DNA of 64,000 bases from Rhizomys pruinosus (taxonomy: Eukaryota; Chordata; Mammalia; Rodentia; Spalacidae), in contig VZQC01011939.1 of NCBI GenBank assembly GCA_009823505.1, positions 570,345 through 634,344 of the forward strand. Direction: 5' to 3'. Below the pieces are notes generated by a model. The model did no database searches. It saw only the letters and a program-made list of their open reading frames with translations, and was not told the origin of the DNA. Numbering within the stretch: position 1 is the first letter of the stretch; the number at the start of each line of letters is the position of its first letter. Positions 55,762-64,000 of this stretch are shown one piece after another. Position numbers and translations under genes: made by a program.

Positions 55762-58170
55762 CCTGATTGTCTGTTGGAGGGCTTATCTGTCTAATCAGCC
55801 ATTCTGGAATCCACCTCGGCACCTCTTCATCCTGAGGAAAAACACAAACACTGCCTCAGCCCCAGATCAGTACCGGATCTGGACCTTTCCATTTATTAAG
55901 CAACACATCCTTCCACACGACTAAGGGTTTTTTTGTCCTTGAAGGGTTCCAGTGACGCTCACTAGCAGTGCAGCCTTCCTTGTCCAAGGTTAAAAAATTT
56001 AAAGTAAATAAAGCAAGGTTTAGTCTCTCTCTAGGGGTTTTACACACATCTTCCCCTTTTTGTTTTATAAGCATATTCTTTAGAGTTTGATGACTGCGCT
56101 CCACAATGGCTTGTCCTTGTGGATTATATGGTATACCAGTTTTATGAGTAATATCAAAAGTTTGACAGAACCGGGAGAAAGTAGATGAAGACTAGGCAGG
56201 CCCATCATCTGTCTTGATGACTTTGGGAACACCAAGTACGGCAAACGTTTGTAAACAATGAGCAATGACATCCCTTATTTTTTCACCCAAATGAGAGGAA
56301 GCATGAATAAATCCTGTAATAGTGTCTACTGAAACATGTATATATTTTAGAATGCCAAGTGATGGCTCATGAGTGACATCCATCTGCCATAGATGATTAG
56401 GTTGTAGTCCCTTAGGATGTGACCCCTTTTACTACTGGAGGGACCAGTAGTAAAGGGCCACAGGATCGACAATTCTTTACTATGTGCTGAGCCTGTTCTT
56501 TAGTCAAATGAAATTTAGCTCTTAAGTTAGTTGAATTAACATGAAATAATTTGTGAAAATTTGTTGCTTGTTCTTCTATTGAAAGTAGACAACATGCTTT
56601 GTAGCCAAGTCAGCCATAGCGTTACCATCACTTAATGGGCCTGGCAATCCAGTATGAGCCTGGATATGCCCAATGAATAATTTTTCTTTTCTGGTCCATA
56701 ATAGTTTTTGAATTTGTAAAAATAAGGTATGAGCTTATGTGGATGGGGAAACAGTCCCTGCGGTTTCTAAATGAGGAACAGCCTGAACAATGTATTTGCT
56801 GTCTGTAAAGACATTGAGAGATTGTGTAGAATAAGTTTCAAGAACTATAATTACTGCAGTTAATTCAACTAGTTGTGCAGATGAATATGGAGTGTGAAAA
56901 GTGTTAGACTCTCCTTGGGTAACAACTGCAGCAATTCCATTGGATGATCCATCTGTGAATAGAGTCAAAGCATTAGGAAGCAGATGCTGTGATATAACCT
57001 TAAGAAATATTACTGGGTGCTGACTGAAAAACGTAAGTAGAGGTGACTTCTGAAGATGGAACTCAATTGGAATATTAGTAGTACATTTGAGGATAGCCCA
57101 GCTGTCGGAATTGTTATATAACCATTGGAGTTGAATTGTAGTATAAGGAGTAATTATAACATCAGGATGTCTTCCAAAAATTCTTAAACATTGTGTGAGG
57201 CGAGTAAAATAGTTTGGACTATTGTCTCAGGATAGTCAGTGATATGTTTACTGTTAATAGAGTGATTATGGATCCACATTAAGGGTTCATTTTGCCATAA
57301 TACTCCGGTGGGTGAATGTAGAGAGGACAGAATTATGAATTTTATTGGTTTTGTAATATCAATTCTTATACAATGAGCCTGTTCAAGAGCTTGTTCTACT
57401 AAAGTTAAGGCCCTTTTTCCTTCTGGAGTGATTTCCCTAGGGAAAGTTGGATCAGGATCTCCTCTTAAGATATCAAATAAAGGCTTGAGATCATGAGTTG
57501 TAAGTCTTAGAGTAGGTCATATCCAATTTATGTCTCCCAGTAATTTCTGGAAATCGTTTAAGGTTTTTAGATGGGATGTATTAAGATGGACCTTTTGAGG
57601 TTTAATTAATGTATCCATGATAGTGTAACCTAAATATTTTATAGGTAAGGTTTCTTGTACCTTTTCAGGAGCTATATGAAGTCCATGATGTTGCAATTGT
57701 TGAATAAGGGCTGTAAAGGCTGTTTGTAATAATATCTTGTCTTTATGGGCTAAAAGAATGTCATCCATATAATGGATTACCAATATTTGAGAAAACTGGA
57801 GTCTAAATGGCCTCAAGGCAGAATCTATAAATACCTGACACATAGTGGGGCTGTTAGCCATTCCTTGTGGGAGAACAACCCAATGAAATCTCTGGTTGGG
57901 AGTCATGCAATTAGTACTAGGAACTGAAAAAGCAAATCTAGGAGCATCCTCAGCACATAATGAAATACTAAAGAAACAATCTTTGATGTCTATAACAATG
58001 ATATGAAAATTCTTAGGGATTGCAGCAGGGTTAGGGAGTCCAGGCTGTGTGGGACCCATAAGAACCATTGTTTCATTGACCTTTATCAAATCCTGGAGAA
58101 GACACCATTTTCCTGATTTTTTCTTAATAACAAATATAGGAGAATTCCATAGGGAAGTTGAAGGCACTAT
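55740..58170 (-). pseudogene. ERV-Ile pol (RT, RNase H, integrase), broken
   Basis: Reverse transcriptase is open for 216 codons at 57517-58167, with the catalytic Asp in VIDIKDCF and YMDD at residues 133-136. RNase H at 56735-56968 keeps FTDGSSNG, the Glu in LVELTAV and FTDSKY. The integrase core begins DVTH (near 56383) and reads KTDDGPA before an in-frame TAG at 56192-56194. The same frame goes on to GQAIVERSH, so the D, D and E residues are present. The C-terminal domain ends near 55740, overlapping env. Frameshifts lie between RT and RNase H and between RNase H and integrase. Confidence 0.9.
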
Positions 58171-58307
58171 GTGTCCCCGTTTTAACTGCTCACTAAACAG
58201 CTCATGAGCTGCCTGGATCTTTTCCTGGGACAGGGGCCACTGAGGGATCCGGACAGGGTCATCAGATTTCCAAGTAATTTTTAATGGTTGTATTTGATCA
58301 GTGGCCC

Positions 58308-58766
58308 CTAAGAAAAAGGATATCCTATCCCATGCCTATCAGTTTTTCGTTTAGGCATAATTGGTTCTGTTATTCCCTGAAGACATTTTCCTAATCCTTT
58401 TCCAGGTATATAACCCTGTTGCTGCATTAACTTTGTAGCAACTATAGGCTCATCTGTGGTTAGATGGACTCCCATTTGACTTAAAATATCTCGTCCCCAT
58501 AAGGTCACAGGCAGGGAACTGAGAACATAAGGTTGGAATAGGCCTGAATGACATTCATCATCTTTCCACTGTAATATTTTGGCACTTTTGTCAGGAGACT
58601 GGGAATACCCCAGGCCCCTCAGAGTGGCTGTTGATGTTTGTATAGGCCAGCCCTTTGGCCAATCTTGGAGGGCAATAACAGAAGTATCTGCTCCAGTACC
58701 TAAAAGCCCAGTGATTGGGATGCCTTGAACAATAAGCTTCTTTATAGGCCTATTGTTACAAGTCAT
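58308..58766 (-). pseudogene. ERV-Ile protease with G-patch, active site lost
   Basis: 152 open codons. The aspartic-protease segment reads GLLGTGADTSV: the position of the catalytic Asp in the family's Asp-Thr-Gly triad is Gly (codon 58698-58700). The domain end LWGRDILSQMGV follows, then a G-patch-like tail (QQGYIPGKGLGK), as in betaretroviral proteases. With this change it could not cleave, whatever the rest of the provirus does. Confidence 0.88.
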
Positions 58767-58769
58767 AGA

Positions 58770-59121
58770 CCAAAAAAATCATAGATTCTTTTCCTGTAGA
58801 TCCAAAGCCCCTATTTCCTCAGGATTGGGGAATTGCCTTAGATTGTTGTGCCACACTAGGCAGTAACACTAATTGTGCAATGCAGTCTCCAGGATTAATG
58901 ACAGATATGCCTTTTGGGGAATTAACCATAATTTGAATTTGGCCTGTGTAGTCTGAATCAATAAGCCCTGGGAGGACAAAAAGGCCAGATGATATTTTTG
59001 AGCTACGCTCAAGAAGTAAACCTACAGCTCCTGGAGGCAGTGGTCCCCTAATCCCTGAAGCCATCAACTGTACTCCCATATCTGGTGTTAATACGAGTCT
59101 GGAGGTGGCACAGAGGTCCAA
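58770..59121 (-). pseudogene. ERV-Ile dUTPase domain
   Basis: Betaretrovirus-type trimeric dUTPase encoded upstream of protease; it would hydrolyse dUTP and limit uracil incorporation. The open stretch 58819-59121 contains GLLLERSS, GLFVLPGLIDSDYTGQI and VINPGDCIAQLVLLP. The glycine-rich last motif (RGFGSTG) lies just downstream, at about 58795-58820, in another frame, so a frameshift detaches it. Confidence 0.85.
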
Positions 59122-59139
59122 TCCTGTGCTTCCTTGGGT

Positions 59140-60785
59140 TCCTCAGCAGAGGGAGGCAATGGTAGGAAGGGATTGTGATGAGGGATCATCTATATTGGGT
59201 AAATTGGTGGAGTCAAGTCCATGGCTTCCCCATACATTTGGGGGGACTGAGGCAGTGGGCCCATCTTCTCATTTTTTGAAAACGGAAGAATAGGACATCC
59301 CTCTGAATCAATTTTAGCTTTACAATCATTGGCCCAATGTCTTTCTCTTTTACATTTTGGACATGAGCCAGGGAGGTGCAATTGTGACTGAGGGAAAGAA
59401 TTTCCTCTATTTAGAGGGCAATCTTTTCTCATATGTCCAGGTCATCCACAATTGAAACACTTAGATTTAGCTCTGCTTCCTGATCCTAGTGGAGAAACTC
59501 CACATATCGCAGCAGCAATCACAGCCCCTGTGACTGTGGCATCATTAATATCTCTGCAGACCTTAATGTAAGCAGAGAGATCTCTATTCTTCCAGGGCCA
59601 AATGGCTTCTCTACATCATTTGTTTGCCTGTTCATATGCCAACTGCTTAATCAGCAGCATAGCCTGGTCCACATCTCTGAATATTCTACTTGCTGTTTGG
59701 ATTAGTCTGTCTACAAAATCTCCATAAGGCTCATTTGCTCCCTGAATCACTTTTGATAATTGTCCCTGTAAATCACCTACTCCTTGAATAGATCTCCAAG
59801 CTCACATAGCAGCTGCAGCAATTTGAGCATAAACTCCTGGATCATATTGTATCTGGGCTGCTAGCACGGCATAATCACCTTCACCAGTGAGCATGTTTAT
59901 ATCTCTTTGCAGAACTCCTGCTGCAGTGTTTTTGCAGGCAGTTTCCATAGACAGCTCCTGCCAGGTGGTCTTCCAAACCAAGTAGGAACCACCAGAGAGG
60001 ACCACTCTACATGATCTTTTCCAATATTCAGGGCATAAATTCATACTAGCTAGAGTTTCCAGCATGCTAACTGTGAAAGGTGCCTGAGTACCATAAGTGG
60101 CCACAGCTTCTTTTAATTGTTTAATTGATTTAAACTCTAGTGGCTGGTGACATCTTTGTGGATTCTGGTCCTCTGTGACAGGCCATTCCCATTCCTTTTC
60201 GGAGTCACTGCTGACTTTAAATAGCCTCTTTATACAGGTGGTGACCTCATCAATGTCCCAGAGGGAGGCTAACGGTCTCCCTTTATCTCGTTTTTATCTC
60301 TTTCCATGGCCTCCCTCTGTCTCGTTTTTATCTCTTCCCATGGGGGGGGTGGAGGCGGAGGCTTCATTGGAAGTGGATCCTTTTCCAAATCTTGTTCTAA
60401 CTCATCTCCACTTAACTCTTCCCCCTCTGATTCCTCTCCATTTCTCTGGGAGTCCCGCTCTCTTACTTCCTCCAGGGTTTCCTTCCCATGGGAGAGTTGA
60501 GCCTTAACCATAGGCTTGGAAGAGCTAAGGCATTCTCTAATTAACTGCCACATTGGAAATGTTCCCTTGGGAAGTGGCTCTAAATCTTCTTGCCTTTCTA
60601 AGTCTTTTTTTATGTTGTTCCCAATGAGGAACATTTAAAATACCTTCTTCCAGAAACCATGGACTCACCTTTAACATGGTTTCTACATAAGTTTTTGCTG
60701 TACTATCTTTTACAGCAGTCCCATTGGACTTTAACAAATCTTGTATGACCCTAGTCATCTGATTTCTTGATATTTCTGAGCCCAT
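59140..60785 (-). pseudogene. ERV-Ile gag (MA, CA, NC), broken
   Basis: Starts MGSEISRNQ at 60785, with Gly2 for myristoylation. The 82-codon matrix piece (60537-60785) passes by frameshift into an acidic, Pro-rich segment (60269-60634, with a run of eight Pro). Capsid pieces are at 59802-60104. The nucleocapsid at 59190-59432 keeps one intact zinc knuckle, CPKCKRERHWANDC (CX2CX4HX4C); a second, CWMT-type box upstream appears damaged. Multiple frameshifts and stops interrupt it. Confidence 0.85.
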
Positions 60786-60876
60786 TTTATTTATTTTCCA
60801 GCTCCCTGTTTCTATTTTTTATTTTTCTACTTCTAGTTTTTATTTTTAATATCTTATATCCCTGCTCCTTTTAACA

Positions 60877-60890
60877 CTCTGGCGCCAGAG
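60877..60890. promoter_or_regulatory. 14-bp palindrome in the ERV-Ile leader
   Basis: CTCTGGCGCCAGAG is a perfect palindrome with a GGCGCC centre between primer site and gag. Retroviral dimer-initiation loops are short GC palindromes at this place. Confidence 0.45.
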
Positions 60891-60897
60891 CTTTTTA

Positions 60898-60905
60898 CCT
60901 GCAGG
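60898..60905 (-). promoter_or_regulatory. ERV-Ile splice donor candidate
   Basis: Minus strand CTGCAGGTAAAA, a reasonable CAG/GTAAA donor between primer site and gag. Confidence 0.4.
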
Positions 60906-60965
60906 GCTCCTTAGTTGCTCCACCGGGCTGATAAAACTAAAGTGCTGCAGCAAGGTCCCCATACC

Positions 60966-60984
60966 ATCCCCGTACGGGCCACCA
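60966..60984 (-). promoter_or_regulatory. ERV-Ile primer binding site, tRNA-Ile(AAU) type
   Basis: Plus strand ATCCCCGTACGGGCCACCA is identical, over 19 bases, to the 3' end of mammalian tRNA-Ile(AAU) with its CCA. Two bases (GT) separate it from the LTR, so the site is where reverse transcription would start. Confidence 0.9.
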
Positions 60985-60986
60985 GT

Positions 60987-61413
60987 TGCGCCATCCAGCG
61001 GTGTGAATCATTGGAGGTGGACTGGGAATTAATCACATGTTTAACTTGTTCATTGTAGTTTCTTTTAATGGTACCATTTCCTTCTTAACTTCTATTATTC
61101 CTAATGCTACTAACAACAACAGCCTAGAAACCAAGAATATTTATACCAGTAATGATCCAATCAGTAGATAGATTATATAACAGTAATGAACCAATCAACA
61201 GATAAGTTTTGCGTCTATAGATACAATTTCTTATGTAAGATATTCTGTTCATGAAGTTGACAAGGTAACATAACATATCATCTTAAAAATCACTGAAGCA
61301 TGCTCACTGTGTTCTTCAGCCACCACCTTTTGGCTACAGACCAAACGCCCTGGCTACAGACCAAGTGCCATTTCTCTTCAGCCTGTCACTTCAGGCACTT
61401 TTTGTCTCCCACA
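60987..61413 (-). repeat. ERV-Ile 5' LTR (427 bp)
   Basis: TGCGCCATCCAGCGG to GTCTCCCACA, same length as the 3' LTR with no indels seen. On the minus strand it starts TG and ends CA. Confidence 0.95.
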
Positions 61414-61903
61414 TCCCATATTTTCTGGTTGTTCCACTTTTGTGTATTTTTTAAATTTTCATAATCTTAAATTTTATTTATTTTTGTATATGTATATATG
61501 TACTGTCTGCATGCAAGCCTGTGCACACGTGTCGTGCAATGCCACGGAGGTCAGAAGAGGGCGTCAGATTCCCTTAGAACTGGAGTTCTCCTTGAATTGG
61601 AGTTTCAGACAGTTCTCGGCCACCATGTGGGTGCTGGGGATCAAACCCAGGTCCTCTGCAAGAGCGGTCGGTGATCTTAACCGCTAGGCCATCTCTCCAT
61701 CTCTCCAACCCCAATTTTCATAATCTTTACTTGAGGTTTTTAGTTGTTCTGTGTTATCCTTCAGGTCCGATAGTCTTTGTTCTGCTTCCTCCATTCTGCT
61801 TTCCATTCCTTTCCTCTTGATTAGATGAGTGTTCTAGTTCCTTTTTCATTTCATCCTGTGAGTTCTTTAGTATTTCCACTTTCTTTTGGAGCATCTCAAT
61901 TGC
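61414..61903 (-). mobile_element. L1 element 2, displaced 5' part
   Basis: Continues the L1 ORF1 coiled-coil region directly from the duplicated TCCCAT, matching 28288-28540. It is interrupted by a B2 at 61469-61712 and ends near 61903, so the L1 is 5' truncated within ORF1. Confidence 0.9.
61469..61712 (-). repeat. B2 SINE with target-site duplication
   Basis: Inverted B2, internal-duplication subgroup. AATTTTCATAATCTT at 61454-61468 and 61713-61727. Confidence 0.93.
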
Positions 61904-62186
61904 TTTGTGGGTCATGCACATAAGCAAGAGCATTCACCTCTGAAAACACAAACACAGAAGCAATCGCAGATGCTCTGGCTGTCCCTGGAGAGCACAGAAA
62001 TCAAGGACCCCTCCTCCTTCCATGCTGTTTCAGGGTCCTGAGGGAGGTGAGCTTCCAGGGCCTTTGTTTTCTCGGCTAAACTTAATGGCTTTCCCGTGTC
62101 TTACATCTCCCCCCAGATGTGGAAAAAGACATTTTCTAGGTGGAAATGGAAACAAATAGTCATGTGACCTTGTTTAAATAATTTTT
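61904..62186. other. Intergenic, no feature seen
   Basis: No gene or named repeat. Confidence 0.45.
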
Positions 62187-62397
62187 AAGGAAAAGATTCA
62201 TTTAATTATTTATTTTATGTCTGCAAGTGTTTTGCCTTCATGCATGTAAGTGTACCACATGTGTGCAAGGCCCCTGGAGGCCAGAAGAGGGCATAGATCC
62301 CTTGGAACTGGAGTTACAGATGGTTGTGAGCTACCATGTGGGTGCTGGGAACAGAGCTCAGGTCTTCTGGAGGAGCAATAAGTGCTCTTTCCAGCCC
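62187..62397 (-). repeat. B2 SINE, old
   Basis: Inverted B2 (CTGCAAGTGTTTTGCCTTC; CTACCATGTGGGTGCTGGG), with the head truncated to TTCCAGCCC. Confidence 0.8.
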
Positions 62398-62413
62398 TTA
62401 TTTGATTATATTT

Positions 62414-62418
<5 letters not shown>

Positions 62419-62453
<35 letters not shown>

Positions 62454-62470
62454 ATGTGTGTGTGTGTGTT
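62419..62470. repeat. (TG)n microsatellite
   Basis: About 24 TG units with one CATG interruption. Confidence 0.95.
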
Positions 62471-62489
62471 TGTGTCTGTGTCTGTGCGT

Positions 62490-62652
62490 ATGAGCACAGG
62501 TGTTCTGGGAAGCCAGAGGCATCCAATCCCCTGGACTGGAGCTGGAGTTATGGGTGGTTGTGAACCGCCTGACTGTGCTGCTTAGCACTGAACCTGGTCC
62601 TCTGCAAGAGGAACCAAAGTGTTCTTAATCACTGAGCTGTCTCTCCAGCCCT
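62490..62652 (-). repeat. B2-type SINE, old
   Basis: Inverted: AGCCAGAGGCATCCAATCCC to GAGCTGTCTCTCCAGCCC. Confidence 0.75.
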
Positions 62653-62698
62653 GACTGTGGTCAATTTCTGAAGGTGTGGGTAGCCGTGTAATTTCTGC

Positions 62699-62736
62699 AC
62701 GCGCGCGCGTGTGTGTGTGCGTGCATGCGCACGCGC

Positions 62737-62772
<36 letters not shown>
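62699..62772. repeat. (CG)n/(GT)n alternating purine-pyrimidine tract
   Basis: ACGCGCGCGCGTGTGTG, GTGCATGCGCACGCGCGCGT, then (GT)n: about 70 bp of nearly unbroken alternation with many CpGs. Confidence 0.92.
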
Positions 62773-62775
<3 letters not shown>

Positions 62776-63194
62776 GCCAATGCCCAGCAACACTGTCCTG
62801 GCAGGGTGATCTGCCTCCGTCCCAGGCCTGGGCCCAGCTGGTCCGTGTTTGAGTCAAGGCCAGTCTATAAAGTAGAAGCTCAGTCTTGCACTGTGAAACA
62901 AGCATTGTCCTTTTCTCCAGGCACAGCCAGGCTGCCTCTGAGCCCAAGAAGGCTGCTGTCAGGCTGAGTGGATTCCGGTGTGACAGGGCAGGTGCAGCTG
63001 GGTTTTACCAAGGTGATCTTCCCACTCACTGTTGATATGGGCCAGGCTGCAAATCTGCATCCTCCATAGAGCACAGAGGTGGCCTGGGCACTGTTGGGAG
63101 ACAAGGGTGAAGACGCTGGCAGGCCTGAGTTAAATGGCGGTCTGGCACCATGGGACACCTGTGCCAAATGGCCCATCATTCTAATGCATCAGGG
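62773..63194. other. Intergenic, no gene supported
   Basis: Frames of up to about 120 codons cross it on both strands, without family resemblance. Confidence 0.45.
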
Positions 63195-63330
63195 GCTAGG
63201 GGTGGTGCACACCTGGAATCCCAGTATTTGGGAAGCAGAGGCAGGAAGATTATTTCAAGCTCAAGGCAAGCCTGGTCTACACAGTTCTGGGCTAACCAGG
63301 GCTATATATGGAGACCATATTTCTAAATTG
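63195..63330 (+). repeat. B1 SINE, old
   Basis: GGTGGTGCACACCTGGAATCCC, GAAGCAGAGGCAGGAAGATT and CAGGGCTATATATGGAGACC are B1 landmarks. Confidence 0.75.
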
Positions 63331-63404
63331 CAACAAACGGCCTGTGAATGGAAGCCAAGACCCTAGGAGGCTGTTCTCTTGCTGGACTTGGTTCTCACAG
63401 GCCC

Positions 63405-63505
63405 GTCATCCCAGCTGAGGCTTTCATGGGTCACAAGTTCAAGACCTGCCTTGACTAGTGAGTTTGAGGCTAGCCTAGGTCACTTAGAAAGTCCTTGTCT
63501 CAAAG
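63405..63505 (+). repeat. B1-related SINE, very diverged
   Basis: CATCCCAGCTGAGGC, ACAAGTTCAAGACCTGCC and CCTTGTCTCAAAG keep the B1 order. Confidence 0.5.
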
Positions 63506-63524
63506 TGAAAATTAAGTAAGAAGG

Positions 63525-63600
63525 ACTGAGGCATGGCTCAGCAGCGGAGCACTTGCTTGGCATGTGGGGTGGGGCCCTGGCTCTGTTCCTAGTATTGAAG
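63525..63600 (+). repeat. ID-type SINE
   Basis: GACTGAGGCATGGCTCAGCA, GAGCACTTGCTTGGCATG and CTGGCTCTGTTCCTAGTA follow the tRNA-Ala-derived ID pattern, with an A-poor tail. Confidence 0.6.
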
Positions 63601-63680
63601 AACAGCTGAAAGCAGAGGAGACTTGGGCGGCCCTAAAACCGATGAAGGTCTCTAGTTTTGAAAATTTCAAGAATCTTTTC

Positions 63681-63960
63681 TGGAGCTGGGAGATGGTTTG
63701 GTGGGTGAAATGTGTGCCACTGCAGTGTGAGGACTGGAGTCTGGATCCCAGCACTCACATGAAAACTGGGCAGGTGTGCCTGGCTTCCTGTAATCCCAGC
63801 ACCCAGCAGGCAGGGCGGGATCCCAGAGCAAGCTGGCTCAACTAGCCAGCTCAGAGAATGCTGGGCTCAGTGGGTGATTATGACTCCATCAACAGAGCAG
63901 AGAGCACCCAAGGTAGACACTTCTGTCCTTCATTCACATGGACAGGCATACAGGGTCCAT
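63681..63960 (+). repeat. B3-type SINE
   Basis: GGAGCTGGGAGATGGTTTGG head, GTAATCCCAGCACCCAGCAG middle and a diverged 3' part up to about 63960. The long frame across it is an artefact. Confidence 0.5.
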
Positions 63961-64000
63961 GGATGGACACCACCCTGCCCCCATCTTTTTCTGGCCAGAG

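Larger units (their letters stand above)
52689..61413 (-). mobile_element. Complete provirus ERV-Ile (betaretrovirus-like, 8.7 kb)
   Basis: Minus-strand provirus inside L1 ORF1. Both LTRs are 427 bp and begin TG on the plus strand. TCCCAT at 52683-52688 and 61414-61419 is an exact 6-bp target duplication; the intact L1 has this hexamer once (near 28288). Order: LTR, tRNA-Ile primer site, leader, gag, dUTPase, protease/G-patch, pol, env, untranslated tract, polypurine tract, LTR. The LTRs differ at about 34 of 427 sites by hand count. Confidence 0.95.

Noticed and set aside
60306..60500. Gly-run plus-strand frame
   Set aside because: Antisense to the Pro run of ERV-Ile gag.
62582..62947. 121-codon minus-strand frame with His/Thr run
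   Set aside because: Translation of the GT/CG tract and an old B2.

Overview
The window is mammalian, non-coding, repeat-saturated DNA from a muroid rodent. The evidence is the SINE content: many B1 and B2 copies, B3-like and ID-like copies, rodent-type L1, and a URR1-like inverted-repeat element. B1 copies often end in an AAAGACCAAAA-type tail, and the younger B2 copies carry an internal duplication, so this is probably not house mouse or rat; the species cannot be fixed from sequence alone. I found no convincing host protein-coding gene, tRNA, rRNA or CRISPR array. All recognisable coding sequence is retroelement-derived.

Layout. 1-4.2 kb: L1 3' end, then two tandem copies of an unrecognised 1.7-1.9 kb non-coding repeat ('family A'). 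4.2-6.1 kb: class I ERV 3' end and LTR, a solo LTR of the Lys-primed ERV family, and a decayed gammaretrovirus-like integrase fragment. 6.1-13.9 kb: minisatellites, microsatellites, SINEs and non-coding sequence, with an exact 128-bp tandem duplication. 14-19.2 kb: a tandem LTR-internal-LTR-internal array ('family B') whose internal part is related to family A. 19.2-23.6 kb: two family A copies in inverse orientation, one with a poly(A) tail. 23.7-29.6 kb: an almost full-length minus-strand L1. 29.6-35.1 kb: SINEs, minisatellites and a URR1-like fragment.

35.1-42.8 kb: an LTR-to-LTR minus-strand provirus (here 'ERV-Lys') with a tRNA-Lys(1,2)-like primer site, betaretrovirus-like pol and gammaretrovirus-like env. 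42.8-44.8 kb: plus-strand gammaretrovirus-like pol and env debris and an LTR. 47.1-61.9 kb: a second minus-strand L1, split by a complete 8.7-kb betaretrovirus-like provirus (here 'ERV-Ile', 52689-61413). That provirus has a 6-bp target duplication, 427-bp LTRs, a primer site matching the 3' end of tRNA-Ile(AAU), and gag, dUTPase, protease with G-patch, pol and a largely open env. 62-64 kb: SINEs and GT/CGCG repeats.

The genes do not work together as a host pathway. The useful content is the layered insertion history and two unusual, broken class II proviruses. All boundaries were read by eye; family names rest on motif recognition, not a database search.
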